A stretch of 64,000 nucleotides of DNA from Deferribacteraceae bacterium V6Fe1 (lineage in GTDB: Bacteria > Chrysiogenota > Deferribacteres > Deferribacterales > Deferrivibrionaceae): positions 1,314,001 to 1,378,000 of the forward strand of contig CP063375.1 in the NCBI GenBank assembly GCA_022813675.1. Reading direction: 5' to 3'. Positions 1-8,853 of this stretch are shown piece by piece. Each line of letters starts with the position of its first letter. The stretch's first letter is position 1. Position numbers and translations under genes: made by a program. The notes below the pieces were generated by a model. That model was not told where the DNA came from and did not search any database. It saw only the letters and a program-made list of their open reading frames with translations.

Positions 1-193
1 CATCAGTAAGTGCAAAAAGTGTGTAATCTTTTCCACAGCCTACATTTACGCCAGGTTTAAATTTTGTACCTCTTTGCCTTACAAGGATATTACCGGCTTT
101 AACAACTTGTCCTTCAAATCTTTTTACGCCAAGTCGTTTACTATTACTGTCTCTACCGTTTCTGGTACTACCACCAGCTTTCTTATGAGCCAT
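1..193 (-). CDS. rpmA: 50S ribosomal protein L27 (3' end beyond window)
   Basis: Component of the large ribosomal subunit whose N-terminal tail reaches the peptidyl-transferase centre. The reverse strand begins [20 protein letters not shown], the classical L27 N-terminus, and continues through LGVKRFEGQ and [10 protein letters not shown] before running off the left edge after about 64 residues; the family is usually about 85 residues, so some 20 are missing. There is no Firmicutes-style N-terminal extension. A GGAGGA ribosome binding site lies just upstream of the ATG at 193. It follows rplU after a 10-base gap, the near-universal rplU-rpmA order, and is presumably co-transcribed with it. Confidence 0.97.
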   Translation of the reverse strand, partial: MAHKKAGGSTRNGRDSNSKRLGVKRFEGQVVKAGNILVRQRGTKFKPGVNVGCGKDYTLFALTD

Positions 194-203
194 TTATATC
201 CTC

Positions 204-518
204 CTAACCAACTTTAATATCTTTTATTCTAACTTTTGTAAGATACTGTCTGTGCCCTTGTTTCTTTTTATAATCTTTCCTTCTTTTTCTCTTGAAAACA
301 ATTATTTTTTCCCCTCTTGTTTGTTCGATCACTTCAGCTTCCACCAAAGCACCTTCAACAACAGGATTTCCAAGCACAAGTTCACCATCTTTTGAAACAG
401 CAAGCACATCACTAAAGTTAACAGCAGCACCTTTTTCTGCTTCTAACTTCTCTACCTTAATAATATCGCCAGGTTTAACAGTAAACTGTTTCCCGCCGGT
501 TTTTACTATCGCAAACAT
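204..518 (-). CDS. rplU: 50S ribosomal protein L21
   Basis: Large-subunit ribosomal protein that binds 23S rRNA. The 104-residue product starts [12 protein letters not shown] and carries the conserved basic segment with [18 protein letters not shown] and ends [11 protein letters not shown], full length for L21. The ATG at 518 was chosen over a possible in-frame start at 560: it is preceded by GGAGGT at the right distance, the longer form would add 14 residues not seen in the family, and it would begin inside the predicted -10 box. First gene of the rplU-rpmA unit. Confidence 0.97.
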   Translation of the reverse strand: MFAIVKTGGKQFTVKPGDIIKVEKLEAEKGAAVNFSDVLAVSKDGELVLGNPVVEGALVEAEVIEQTRGEKIIVFKRKRRKDYKKKQGHRQYLTKVRIKDIKVG

Positions 519-557
519 TTTCGACCTCCAATTTAAGCACAATCTTAGGGAAGAAGT

Positions 558-586
558 CATATAACAGCATTAGATGTCTAAGTCAA
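558..586 (-). promoter_or_regulatory. sigma-70-type promoter of rplU-rpmA
   Basis: On the minus strand TTGACT (586-581) is separated by 17 bases from TATATG (563-558). It lies about 40 bases upstream of the rplU start and is divergent from the yceD promoter, so the 158-base intergenic region holds two back-to-back promoters. Confidence 0.6.
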
Positions 587-619
587 CAAAAAAGTTGCCT
601 TTATTTAAAAAATCCGTTA

Positions 620-648
620 TTGACAATTACAGTACATTTAATTATAGT
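620..648 (+). promoter_or_regulatory. sigma-70-type promoter of the yceD-rpmF-plsX-fab operon
   Basis: TTGACA (620-625), 17-base spacer, TATAGT (643-648), giving an expected start near 655 and a short leader before the yceD ATG at 677. A consensus -35 fits strong expression of a ribosomal protein and fatty acid operon. Confidence 0.65.
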
Positions 649-676
649 GCTTCGCACTTTTTTCTAAGGTGGATTA

Positions 677-1183
677 ATGCGTATTTACTTTGAACAGATA
701 CCCGAAGAGGGTAAAAATTTTAGTTTTGAAAAGAAATTTAGCGTTGATGATACAGATTATATTGTTGAATCTTTTGAAGGTATAGTATACCCTGCAGGGG
801 ATGGCTATTTACTGGATTCAACCTTAAAGCTTAAAATAATCGATATCTGTGACAGATGCCTTGAGAGATTTGAAGAGTCTTTCAATGAGAGAATTACCCT
901 TGAAATTGTTAAAAGTAAGAATGATGACGAGGAAAAAGAGGTTGAGCTTAGTGACGAAGATGTTGGTTTTTATATCGTCGAAGAAAATGTTATTGACCTT
1001 GAGCATATAGTTATGCAAGAGTCAGTTTTGTTGAGACCGGTAAAAAGGGTGTGTGGAGAAGATTGTAAGGGGATTTGCTCCGGATGTGGTGCAAATTTAA
1101 ACATTGAAAGTTGCGAGTGTAAAGAAGATATTGATGATAGATGGAAGGCGTTAGCTGACCTGATGCAGAAGAAACAAAAATAA
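677..1183 (+). CDS. yceD: YceD/DUF177 family protein (23S rRNA accumulation)
   Basis: Family linked to accumulation of 23S rRNA and almost always encoded beside rpmF, as here. The 168-residue protein has the family's conserved cysteines: CDRCLERFE in the middle and a C-terminal cluster of CGEDCKGICSGCGANLN type followed by CEC, which suggests metal binding. The ending DDRWKALADL is also typical. The ATG follows AAGGTGGA. It is separated by 26 bases from rpmF. The family assignment is firm from motifs and context; the molecular role is inferred from studied homologues. Confidence 0.88.
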   Translation: MRIYFEQIPEEGKNFSFEKKFSVDDTDYIVESFEGIVYPAGDGYLLDSTLKLKIIDICDRCLERFEESFNERITLEIVKSKNDDEEKEVELSDEDVGFYIVEENVIDLEHIVMQESVLLRPVKRVCGEDCKGICSGCGANLNIESCECKEDIDDRWKALADLMQKKQK

Positions 1184-1209
1184 GTTACATATAATAAAGG
1201 AGAGATAAT

Positions 1210-1392
1210 ATGCCAAATCCAAAAGGAAAAAGTTCAAGATCAAAAAGAGGCGCAAGAAGAAGCCATATCAAGGCTACCGTGATGGGGTTTGCAAAGTGTG
1301 ATAATTGCGGTGAGTTAAAACTTACTCACAGGGTTTGCCCATCATGTGGACACTATTCTAAAAAACAAGTTTTAAAAATAGAAGAAATTTAA
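1210..1392 (+). CDS. rpmF: 50S ribosomal protein L32
   Basis: Small large-subunit protein of 60 residues. It starts MPNPKGKSSRSKRGARRS and has paired CDNC and CPSC motifs forming a zinc ribbon, so this is the zinc-binding (C+) form. A strong AAAGGAGA site precedes the ATG. It lies between yceD and plsX (5-base gap to plsX), the widely conserved junction of translation and phospholipid synthesis genes. Confidence 0.97.
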   Translation: MPNPKGKSSRSKRGARRSHIKATVMGFAKCDNCGELKLTHRVCPSCGHYSKKQVLKIEEI

Positions 1393-1397
1393 TCTGA

Positions 1398-2480
1398 ATG
1401 AGAATTGTTGTTGATGCAATGGGGGGCGATTTCGCCCCCGCTGAAGTAGTCCAGGGTACTGTAGCTGCCGTCAAGGAGTATGGTTACAATATTGTCCTTG
1501 TGGGTGATGAAAGATTAATCAACAAAGAGCTTTCCAAATATTCCAATGCATTAAAAGATAAAATTTTTGTTGTTCACACGGAAGAAGCCATTACTATGGA
1601 GGACAGTCCATCACAGATAGTAAGGGGGAAAAGAAACTCCTCCGTTCATGTGGCACTTAAAATGCTTAAAAATGGCGAGGCTTCCGGGTTTTTTAGTGCG
1701 GGCAATACCGGTGCAATTATGGCAGTTGCGAAGCTTTTTCTGAGGACTATTGAAGGGGTTGACAGGCCGGCGATTGGAGCCGTACTACCTACTATGAAGG
1801 GGCATACGGTAATGCTTGACGTGGGAGCAAATGTAGATTGTAAGCCTATACACTATTTGCAGTTTGCGATAATGGGTGCTGCTTATGCCAAAATAGTTTT
1901 AAATGTTGAGAATCCTACTGTTAAGCTTTTGAGTATAGGTGAAGAGGACATTAAGGGGAATGAAGTCACAAAGTCGGTTTTTAAGTTGCTGCAAAATTTT
2001 AGTGGAATAAACTTTAAAGGGAATGTGGAAGGGAAGGAGATTTTTAAGGGTGTTTGTGATGTAATTGTCTGTGATGGATTTGCAGGGAATATTGCTCTAA
2101 AATCCAGTGAATCCGCAGCCGGTTATATTTCAAAGCTTTTAAAAGAAGAGCTTACACGGACACTTCTTTCTAAAATAGGTGCACTACTTGCCAAGGGTGC
2201 ATTTGAAAGGATAAAAAAGCGTGCCGATTATACAGAGTATGGTGGTGCTCCTCTACTTGGAGTAAACGGTGTAGTTATTATCGGGCATGGGAGTTCTAAC
2301 GCAAATGCCGTTAAAAACGGCATAAGAGTAGCTCATGAACTTGCTGAGCAAAAGATCGTAGGTGTTATTGAGCAAAACATCAGAGACGGCTATTCAGTGA
2401 TGAAAGTTGACAAAGGTGAAAGTTTTTGGAACAATATCAAAGAGAAATTAAAAAAGCTTAATAAAACCGAAGACGATTAA
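1398..2480 (+). CDS. plsX: Phosphate acyltransferase PlsX
   Basis: Peripheral membrane enzyme converting acyl-ACP and phosphate to acyl-phosphate, the donor used by PlsY in phosphatidic acid synthesis. The 360-residue protein begins MRIVVDAMGGDFAP and shows the family signatures EDSP, SAGNTGA, LDVGAN, GFAGNI and GHGSSN. Length is normal (330-360), with a charged tail at the C-terminus. It lies between rpmF and fabH as in many bacteria and is translated in the same operon. Confidence 0.96.
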   Translation: MRIVVDAMGGDFAPAEVVQGTVAAVKEYGYNIVLVGDERLINKELSKYSNALKDKIFVVHTEEAITMEDSPSQIVRGKRNSSVHVALKMLKNGEASGFFSAGNTGAIMAVAKLFLRTIEGVDRPAIGAVLPTMKGHTVMLDVGANVDCKPIHYLQFAIMGAAYAKIVLNVENPTVKLLSIGEEDIKGNEVTKSVFKLLQNFSGINFKGNVEGKEIFKGVCDVIVCDGFAGNIALKSSESAAGYISKLLKEELTRTLLSKIGALLAKGAFERIKKRADYTEYGGAPLLGVNGVVIIGHGSSNANAVKNGIRVAHELAEQKIVGVIEQNIRDGYSVMKVDKGESFWNNIKEKLKKLNKTEDD

Positions 2481-2494
2481 GTAAGAAGGTGTTT

Positions 2495-3469
2495 ATGGTC
2501 TACTCAAGAATTGCCGGTACTGGATCTTATTTTCCTAAAAAGGTCCTTACAAATGCTGATTTGGAAAAATTTGTTGATACCTCTGATGATTGGATTACAT
2601 CAAGGACTGGGATTAAAGAGAGGAGAATTTCAGAGGGTGAAACCACAAGCGATATGGCTTATAATGCTTCTATTGAGGCAATTAAGTCAGCAGGTATTTC
2701 AAATAGCGACATTGACGGCGTAATACTTGCTACGTGTACCCCGGATTATCTAATTCCTTCGGCCGCTTGTTTGCTGGCTTCAAAATTGGGAGTTAAAACT
2801 CCGTATTCTTTTGATATTAATGCTGCCTGTTCCGGCTTTATTTATGCTTTAGGAATAGCAGATTCTTTAATAAAAAATAATTTAGGTAAAAACATTTTGG
2901 TAGTGGGTGCCGAGAGGCTAAGCTCCATAATAAATTGGGAAGATAGAAATACTTGCATATTATTAGGTGACGGTGCAGGTGCCGTCGTGTTATCAAAGAG
3001 TGATGAGCCAGGCATACGCTCTGTTTGTATGCAGGCCGATGGGGAATATGCTGAAATCTTAACTTGTAAAGCCGGTGGCAGTAATGCTCTTTATGAAAGG
3101 GATAATTTCGATATAAATTCAAATCTTTTTACTATGAAAGGGAATGAAGTATTTAAAATTGCAGTGAGATCTATGGCGGAAATAGCTGTTGAGGCGGTAG
3201 AGAAAAGCGGTTTATCTTTTGAAGATATAGACTTTTTTATTCCTCATCAGGCTAATGTGAGGATTATAGATGCTGCTGCTAAGAGGCTTAATCTTGAACA
3301 CGACAAGGTTATAATAACTCTTGATAAATATGGTAACACATCTGCCGCATCAATACCTACTGCTTTGGATTTATGCGTAAAGTCAAATAAAATAAAAAGA
3401 GGGGACAATGTTGTTTCCGCCGCATTTGGGGGCGGGCTGACATGGGCCTCAACATTCTTTACTTTTTAG
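2495..3469 (+). CDS. fabH: Beta-ketoacyl-ACP synthase III
   Basis: Condenses acetyl-CoA with malonyl-ACP to start type II fatty acid synthesis. Active-site residues are visible: the cysteine in NAACSGF, the histidine in PHQANVRI and the asparagine in YGNTSAAS. The ATG at 2495 (324 residues) was preferred over a GTG two codons upstream because AAGG sits five bases before it and the N-terminus then reads MVYSRIAGTGSYFP as in the family. It is followed after 7 bases by fabD. Confidence 0.95.
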   Translation: MVYSRIAGTGSYFPKKVLTNADLEKFVDTSDDWITSRTGIKERRISEGETTSDMAYNASIEAIKSAGISNSDIDGVILATCTPDYLIPSAACLLASKLGVKTPYSFDINAACSGFIYALGIADSLIKNNLGKNILVVGAERLSSIINWEDRNTCILLGDGAGAVVLSKSDEPGIRSVCMQADGEYAEILTCKAGGSNALYERDNFDINSNLFTMKGNEVFKIAVRSMAEIAVEAVEKSGLSFEDIDFFIPHQANVRIIDAAAKRLNLEHDKVIITLDKYGNTSAASIPTALDLCVKSNKIKRGDNVVSAAFGGGLTWASTFFTF

Positions 3470-3476
3470 GTGATTT

Positions 3477-4397
3477 ATGAGATTGGCTGTAATATTCCCG
3501 GGGCAGGGGTCGCAATACGTTGGTATGGCGAAAGATTTTTATGAGAAGTTTGAAGAATCTAAGTATATAATCGATAAGGCAGATGCAGCTTTAGGATATG
3601 GTTTGAAAAAGATAATGTTTGAAGGCCCGGAAGATGAGTTGAAAATAACTTATAATACTCAGCCGGCTCTTTTGACAGGCAGTATTGCAATATGGGAAGT
3701 GATTAAAGGTAGACTTAATCCGGTAGCTTTTGCCGGGCATTCTTTGGGTGAGTATACAGCACTTGTTGCGGCGGGAAGTATTAGTTTTGATGATGCCGTT
3801 AAAGCAGTTCATAATAGAGGAAAATTTATGCAGGAAGCTGTCCCTGTTGGAGTGGGGGCTATGGCTGCAGTTCTTGGTGGTGATGTTGATAAGATTGAGA
3901 ATCTTTGTAGAGCTATTTCTGCGGGCGGAAAGGTAGTAGAGCCTGCCAATTATAACTGTGATGGCCAGCTTGTTGTGGCAGGTCATGCAGACGCTGTTGA
4001 TGAATTTATTTCCAAGATAAAAGAAACCGGAGCAAAAAGAGCTGTAAAACTTCCGGTAAGTGCTCCTTTTCATTGTTCATTAATGAAACCTGCTCAGGAG
4101 AGGATGAGAGATTATCTTGAAACTGTTAATATAAAAGATATAGATGTGCCTGTTTATAATAATGTTGATGCTGAGAAAGAGAGTAAAAAGGAAGTTATTA
4201 AGGATGCTTTGGTAAGACAGGTTTCCGGAGCTGTCAGGTGGACAAGGCTTGTGGAAAACATGATAGCAGATGGTGTTAATACATTTGTGGAAGTAGGGGC
4301 TGGTTCTGTTTTGACAGGACTTGTGAAAAAAATTAATAAGAATGTTAACGTCTTTAACATTTCTACCGTTGAAGATTTAAATAAACTGGAGAGTTAA
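3477..4397 (+). CDS. fabD: Malonyl-CoA:ACP transacylase
   Basis: Transfers malonyl from CoA to ACP, supplying the extender for fatty acid elongation. The 306-residue protein begins MRLAVIFPGQGSQYVGM and contains the nucleophile elbow GHSLGEY with the catalytic serine, the conserved QEA region (FMQEAVP) and the catalytic histidine in SAPFHC. Length is standard. Its stop codon abuts the fabG start, suggesting translational coupling. Confidence 0.96.
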   Translation: MRLAVIFPGQGSQYVGMAKDFYEKFEESKYIIDKADAALGYGLKKIMFEGPEDELKITYNTQPALLTGSIAIWEVIKGRLNPVAFAGHSLGEYTALVAAGSISFDDAVKAVHNRGKFMQEAVPVGVGAMAAVLGGDVDKIENLCRAISAGGKVVEPANYNCDGQLVVAGHADAVDEFISKIKETGAKRAVKLPVSAPFHCSLMKPAQERMRDYLETVNIKDIDVPVYNNVDAEKESKKEVIKDALVRQVSGAVRWTRLVENMIADGVNTFVEVGAGSVLTGLVKKINKNVNVFNISTVEDLNKLES

Positions 4398-5141
4398 ATG
4401 TTTAAAGATAAAATAGTTCTTGTGACGGGAGCTTCCCGTGGTATAGGAAGGCAGATTGCTATCGATTTTGGAAAGCTTGGGGCTAAGGTCTGCGTAAATT
4501 ATTCGTCTAATGAGGGCAAAGCTCTTGAAGTCGTTGAATATATCACTAAAGAAGGCGGCATGGCAAAGGCTTTTAAAGCAAATGTTGCCATAGAAGAAGA
4601 AGTTATGTCTATGTTCAAGGCTATTAAGGCAGAGTTTGGCCCGGTAGAGATTCTTGTGAATAACGCAGGTATCACTCGTGACGGACTTTTTATGAGGATG
4701 AGCGAGAAAGATTTTGATGATGTTATTGATATTAATTTGAAAGGTACTTTTTTGTGTTGTAAGGCAGCTGCTCGAGATATGATGAAAAACAGGTATGGAA
4801 AGATTATAAATGTTTCAAGTGTAGTTGGCTTTATCGGTAATATTGGGCAGGCTAACTATGTTTCAAGTAAAAGCGGCATAACCGGGCTTACAAAATCTCT
4901 GGCTTTGGAGCTGTCATCAAGAGGGGTTAGAGTAAACGCTGTTGCTCCCGGTTTTATTGATACCGATATGACTACTGAGCTGACTGAAGATGTAAAAAAA
5001 GAGATGTTAAACAGAATACCTCTTGGTTATTTTGGGAAGGTTGAAGATGTATCAAGAGCTGTTTTGTTTTTAGCTTCAAGTGATTCTGACTATATTACCG
5101 GTCAGACAATTCATGTGAATGGCGGCATGTTTTTCAATTAA
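4398..5141 (+). CDS. fabG: 3-oxoacyl-ACP reductase
   Basis: NADPH-dependent reduction of beta-ketoacyl-ACP. Classical 247-residue short-chain dehydrogenase: nucleotide-binding TGASRGIG near residues 10-17, NNAG, the catalytic serine in NVSSVVG, and YVSSK holding the catalytic Tyr and Lys. The C-terminal GQTIHVNGGM is typical of FabG. It starts on the base after the fabD stop and lies 30 bases upstream of acpP. Confidence 0.96.
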   Translation: MFKDKIVLVTGASRGIGRQIAIDFGKLGAKVCVNYSSNEGKALEVVEYITKEGGMAKAFKANVAIEEEVMSMFKAIKAEFGPVEILVNNAGITRDGLFMRMSEKDFDDVIDINLKGTFLCCKAAARDMMKNRYGKIINVSSVVGFIGNIGQANYVSSKSGITGLTKSLALELSSRGVRVNAVAPGFIDTDMTTELTEDVKKEMLNRIPLGYFGKVEDVSRAVLFLASSDSDYITGQTIHVNGGMFFN

Positions 5142-5171
5142 ATAAATTAAGAAGAAAACTAGGAGGAAGAA

Positions 5172-5408
5172 ATGGCAGATATTGAAAAGAGAGTAAAAGA
5201 GATTATTGCAGAGCAGTTAAGTATTGATGTTGAAGAGGTTAAACCTGAGGCTTCATTTATAGAGGACCTTGGTGCTGACTCTCTTGACACAGTTGAGCTT
5301 ATTATGGCTTTCGAAGAGGAATTTGATCTTGAGATTCCTGATGAGGAGGCTGAAAAGATTAAAACTGTTGGCGATGCAATAGAGCATATTAAAAAGCATG
5401 TAGGCTAA
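5172..5408 (+). CDS. acpP: Acyl carrier protein
   Basis: Carries growing acyl chains on a 4'-phosphopantetheine attached to the serine of the GADSLD motif. It is a 78-residue acidic protein with the standard four-helix ACP pattern. A very strong AGGAGG site precedes the ATG, in line with the high abundance of ACP. A terminator-like hairpin follows, which may reduce read-through into fabF. Confidence 0.98.
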   Translation: MADIEKRVKEIIAEQLSIDVEEVKPEASFIEDLGADSLDTVELIMAFEEEFDLEIPDEEAEKIKTVGDAIEHIKKHVG

Positions 5409-5414
5409 TTTTTT

Positions 5415-5443
5415 CGGGAGGTTTAAAGCCTCCTGAATTTTTT
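5415..5443 (+). terminator. Intercistronic hairpin between acpP and fabF
   Basis: CGGGAGG (5415-5421) can pair with CCTCCTG (5429-5435; one G-U pair) around a 7-base loop, followed by AATTTTTT. It looks like a Rho-independent terminator but sits inside an otherwise continuous operon, so it may act as a partial terminator that sets a higher acpP to fabF ratio or as an mRNA-stabilising end. Confidence 0.5.
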
Positions 5444-5454
5444 GGAGGAAATTA

Positions 5455-6693
5455 GTGAAAAAAAGAGTTGTAATTACCGGGATAGGCTTGGTAACCCCAC
5501 TTGGTGCGGGGGTAGAAGAAAATTGGGAAAATATTAGAAAAGGTCAGGGCGGTGTTGGTAGAATAACCAAATTTGACACTTCTGATTTTCCTGTTCATAT
5601 AGCTGCTGAAGTGAAAAATTTTGACATGGATGAGTATGTCGATAAAAAAGAAGCAAAAAGATTTGATGAATTTATAGTTTTTGCCCTGGCTGCTGCAGAG
5701 ATTGCTGTGAGAGATTCAAAAATTGATTTTTCCAAAGTTGATTGTAACAGAGCTGGTGTTATCGTTGGTTCAGGTATCGGAGGTTTTAGGACTATCGAGG
5801 ATACCCATACTGTTTATGTTGAAAAAGGGAATAAGAGGATTTCACCGTTTTTTATCCCTTCGGCAATCATAAATATGGGGAGTGGTGCCATATCTATCAG
5901 GTATGGACTTAAAGGCCCAAATAGCAGTGTTGTGACTGCTTGTGCAACAGGTACCCATGCAATCGGTGATGCCTTTAAAGTGATTCAGCGTGGTGACGCA
6001 GATATAATTTTTGCCGGTGGAAGTGAAAGTGCAATCACCCCTCTTGCTCTTGGCGGATTTGCCAATATGAAAGCCCTTTCCAGACGAAATGATGAACCTG
6101 AAAAGGCAAGCAGGCCTTTTGACAAGGACAGAGACGGATTTGTTATGGGGGAAGGTGCGGGAATTTTAATTTTGGAAGAGTTGGAGCATGCCAAAAAACG
6201 AGGGGCTAAAATTTATGCTGAAGTTGTTGGTTATGGTTTAACAGGGGATGCATATCATATTACAGCTCCGGACGAAAGTGGTGATGGGGCAAAAAGGTGC
6301 ATGGAAATGGCAATTAAGGATGCCGGACTTAAGCCTGAAGATGTGGATTATATAAATGCCCATGGTACTTCAACACCTTATAATGATATTATTGAAACAA
6401 GAGCAATTAAAAAGGTATTTGGCGAACATGCCTATAAATTGCTTGTCAGCTCTACAAAGTCTATGACCGGTCATATGTTGGGGGCAGCAGGAAGTGTTGA
6501 GGCAGCATATACGGCTCTTGCAATATACAATGGGGAGATTCCTCCCACAATAAACTTAGATGAACCTGATGAGGGCTGCGACCTTAACTATGTGCCAAAT
6601 AAAATGATTAAAAAGGAGATAAAAGTAGGTCTTTCCAATTCTCTTGGATTTGGGGGGACAAATGCTTCAATAATAGTGAAAAAATATGAATGA
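5455..6693 (+). CDS. fabF: Beta-ketoacyl-ACP synthase II
   Basis: Elongating condensing enzyme. The 412-residue protein begins [17 protein letters not shown] and has the Cys-His-His triad: the cysteine in TACATGTHA, the first histidine in [11 protein letters not shown] and the second in TGHMLGAAG. Translation starts at GTG 5455, preceded by GGAGG. The 3' end overlaps rnc by 8 bases. Family and length match FabF rather than FabB. Confidence 0.96.
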   Translation: MKKRVVITGIGLVTPLGAGVEENWENIRKGQGGVGRITKFDTSDFPVHIAAEVKNFDMDEYVDKKEAKRFDEFIVFALAAAEIAVRDSKIDFSKVDCNRAGVIVGSGIGGFRTIEDTHTVYVEKGNKRISPFFIPSAIINMGSGAISIRYGLKGPNSSVVTACATGTHAIGDAFKVIQRGDADIIFAGGSESAITPLALGGFANMKALSRRNDEPEKASRPFDKDRDGFVMGEGAGILILEELEHAKKRGAKIYAEVVGYGLTGDAYHITAPDESGDGAKRCMEMAIKDAGLKPEDVDYINAHGTSTPYNDIIETRAIKKVFGEHAYKLLVSSTKSMTGHMLGAAGSVEAAYTALAIYNGEIPPTINLDEPDEGCDLNYVPNKMIKKEIKVGLSNSLGFGGTNASIIVKKYE

Positions 6694-7378
6694 TTATAGT
6701 TTTTTGGAGGAGCTCCTAGACTATAAATTTAGTGATAAGGGGCTTCTTTTGGAAGCTTTAACACACAAGTCGTATTCTCATGAGCACAAGCTGAGTCGTA
6801 ATTATGAAAGGCTTGAGTTTTTGGGTGATGCAGTCCTTCAGCTGATTGTTACAGAATACCTTGTTGCCAAGTATAAGCAATTTGATGAAGGGGTCCTTTC
6901 CAAATATCGCGGATATTTTGTTAGTGAACAGTTTCTGAGCGAGATGGCAAAAGAGATTAGGCTCGGAGATTTTGTAAGACTTGGGAAAGGTGAGGAACAA
7001 AGCGGAGGGAAGGATAAAAGCTCTTTGCTATGTGATATTTTTGAGTCCCTTGTGGCTGCTCTTTATATCGACGGTGGTTATAACTGCGCAAGAAGCGTTG
7101 TGATAAATTTGTCTTCTGATAAAATTGATGAAACTATAGATGGCAACAGATTTGTTGATGGAAAAACGGAATTGCAAAAGTTGACTCAAAAAAACTTTGA
7201 GCAGCTACCTGAGTACAGGATAGTTTCAGAAAATGGCCCTGAGCATGATAAGGTTTTTGTGGTCGAAGTAATTATAAATGGTAAATCTGTTGCAATGGGC
7301 AAAGGTAAAAGTAAAAAAAAGGCAGAGCAGGACGCCGCTAAGAAGGCTTTGTTAGTTTTGCAAAAACAAGATGCCTAA
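6686..7378 (+). CDS. rnc: Ribonuclease III
   Basis: Double-stranded RNA endonuclease for rRNA processing and mRNA turnover. The 230-residue protein has the RNase III signature [12 protein letters not shown] near residues 41-52, the acidic pair region [14 protein letters not shown], and a C-terminal double-stranded RNA binding domain ending with [18 protein letters not shown]. It overlaps fabF by 8 bases and the next gene by 8 bases. The fabF-rnc arrangement is common. Confidence 0.96.
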   Translation: MNDYSFLEELLDYKFSDKGLLLEALTHKSYSHEHKLSRNYERLEFLGDAVLQLIVTEYLVAKYKQFDEGVLSKYRGYFVSEQFLSEMAKEIRLGDFVRLGKGEEQSGGKDKSSLLCDIFESLVAALYIDGGYNCARSVVINLSSDKIDETIDGNRFVDGKTELQKLTQKNFEQLPEYRIVSENGPEHDKVFVVEVIINGKSVAMGKGKSKKKAEQDAAKKALLVLQKQDA

Positions 7379-8408
7379 AATTTTACCCGTATTTATACCT
7401 TTCTCGGGTTGTAAAACTAAGTGTGTGTACTGCAATCAAAACGGTATTTCAGGTCAACATGTTACCAGCCTTCAAGAAGATGTATTGCAGCAGATAGAAT
7501 ATTTCTTAAGATTTAACTCGAAATGGGATGAGATATCTTACTTTGGGGGAAGTTTTTCCTGTCTTCCAAAAGAAAGCAGGCTTTCTTTATACAATATAGC
7601 TCGGCAAAAAGGGTTTTTTAATATTAGATTTTCTACCAGGCCTGATTGCATATCTGAAGAAATGTTGAACGAATTTAAAGAGAATAACGTAAAGGTTATT
7701 GAGCTTGGGATTCAGTCTTTGTCAAATATGGTGCTTGCCTCTAATAATAGACCTTATTCAAAGGATTTGGCACTTCAAAGTATAGATAAGCTAACCAAAG
7801 CAGGGTTTGATGTAATTGCTCAAATCATGACAGGTATGTATCAAGAGAGTTTTGATGACTTAAAATATACTGTCGATGAATTAGTTAATAAAGATATCAA
7901 AGGTGTCAGGATATATCCTACCGTTGTTTTAAAAGACACTAAACTTGCTGAATACTTGAGAGAAGGAAAATTTACACCATTAAGTTTTGAGGAAATATTT
8001 GTAAGGACTGCTTACGCTTATATCAAGTTTGCAGCCAGAGGGATAGAGATATTGAGAATAGGGCTGCAGGATGGTTTAAGTCTGAAAAACAGTATCATAT
8101 CAGGCATTTATTTTCCTGCTTTTGGCGATATGATAAAAACATTTATTTTGATTTTATATATTAAGCATTTTAATAAGCTTTTAGTAGGCGAGACAGAAAT
8201 AAAAAAACTGCCAAATTATAAAGGAATTTTAAAAAAATACTTTTCTGATAAGATAATTTCTGTTAATAATTCTGAGGAGTTTTCAATTAAAGATATTTGT
8301 GCAAAATTGGAGATAATTACAGGTGAGGATAACTGGGGGCAGTCTGAAAGGGAGGTTGCTAAATTCGCCAAAGAAATCTGGAGTCAGACCGACGACAGAC
8401 CGGCTTAG
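7371..8408 (+). CDS. Radical SAM protein, Elp3-like, lacking the acetyltransferase domain
   Basis: The 345-residue protein carries a radical SAM cluster motif CKTKCVYC (cysteines 14, 18 and 21) that would bind a [4Fe-4S] cluster and S-adenosylmethionine, followed by FGGSFSCLP and a TIM-barrel-like sequence with ELGIQSLSNMVL and GVRIYPTVVLKDTKL, which resemble Elp3/coproporphyrinogen-oxidase-type radical SAM proteins. No GNAT acetyltransferase domain follows, so the substrate cannot be assigned. It overlaps rnc by 8 bases. Its 3' end overlaps rsmD by 86 bases in a different frame, which is unusual. Family confident, function unknown. Confidence 0.8.
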   Translation: MPKILPVFIPFSGCKTKCVYCNQNGISGQHVTSLQEDVLQQIEYFLRFNSKWDEISYFGGSFSCLPKESRLSLYNIARQKGFFNIRFSTRPDCISEEMLNEFKENNVKVIELGIQSLSNMVLASNNRPYSKDLALQSIDKLTKAGFDVIAQIMTGMYQESFDDLKYTVDELVNKDIKGVRIYPTVVLKDTKLAEYLREGKFTPLSFEEIFVRTAYAYIKFAARGIEILRIGLQDGLSLKNSIISGIYFPAFGDMIKTFILILYIKHFNKLLVGETEIKKLPNYKGILKKYFSDKIISVNNSEEFSIKDICAKLEIITGEDNWGQSEREVAKFAKEIWSQTDDRPA

Positions 8409-8853
8409 AAGTTCGCTATTCTCTATAATCGGTGGTAAAATTGTAGATTCATATGTCCTTGATTTATTTGCGGGGACAGGTGCCTTCGGTATCGAATCAT
8501 TAAGCCGTGGGGCAAAATTTGTTGCATTTCTGGATATAGACACTGTCAATCTTAAACAAAATCTAAGTAATTTTAATATTTCTAACAATGTAAAAGTATT
8601 TACCGGAGACTTTAGGACACTTTTGAAAAAAATAAGTCTTACTTTTGATATTATCTTTATCGATCCCCCTTATGAAAAATACAGACCAAAAGATGTCTTA
8701 AACAGTGTTAGACATTTGTGTGGTGAAAATACCGTGATTATCTTTGAGGAGAGGAAAAATACAGATTTTAATGAAATAGATGAGGTTTTTAAAGAAATAG
8801 ATAGAAGGGATTACTCAGATACACAAATAAGGATTTACGAGGTTGTTAAATGA
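8323..8853 (+). CDS. rsmD: 16S rRNA (guanine-966-N2)-methyltransferase
   Basis: Methylates G966 of 16S rRNA. The 176-residue protein starts MRITGGSLKGRLL and continues GVRPTTDRLRSSLF, the RsmD N-terminal signature, then the SAM-binding LDLFAGTGAFGIESLSRG and the catalytic IDPPY. The start is a GTG at 8323; a stop lies three codons upstream and homology requires this N-terminus, so the 86-base overlap with the radical SAM gene is real rather than a start error. It ends with an ATGA overlap with coaD. Confidence 0.93.
   Translation: MRITGGSLKGRLLNSPKKSGVRPTTDRLRSSLFSIIGGKIVDSYVLDLFAGTGAFGIESLSRGAKFVAFLDIDTVNLKQNLSNFNISNNVKVFTGDFRTLLKKISLTFDIIFIDPPYEKYRPKDVLNSVRHLCGENTVIIFEERKNTDFNEIDEVFKEIDRRDYSDTQIRIYEVVK

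Noticed and set aside
519-560. N-terminal extension of rplU by 14 residues
   Set aside because: The extension begins inside the predicted promoter, has no family counterpart, and the ATG at 518 has a strong ribosome binding site.
7371-8408. Assignment of the radical SAM protein as a full Elp3 tRNA-modifying enzyme
   Set aside because: The acetyltransferase domain required for Elp3 activity is absent; only the radical SAM part is similar.
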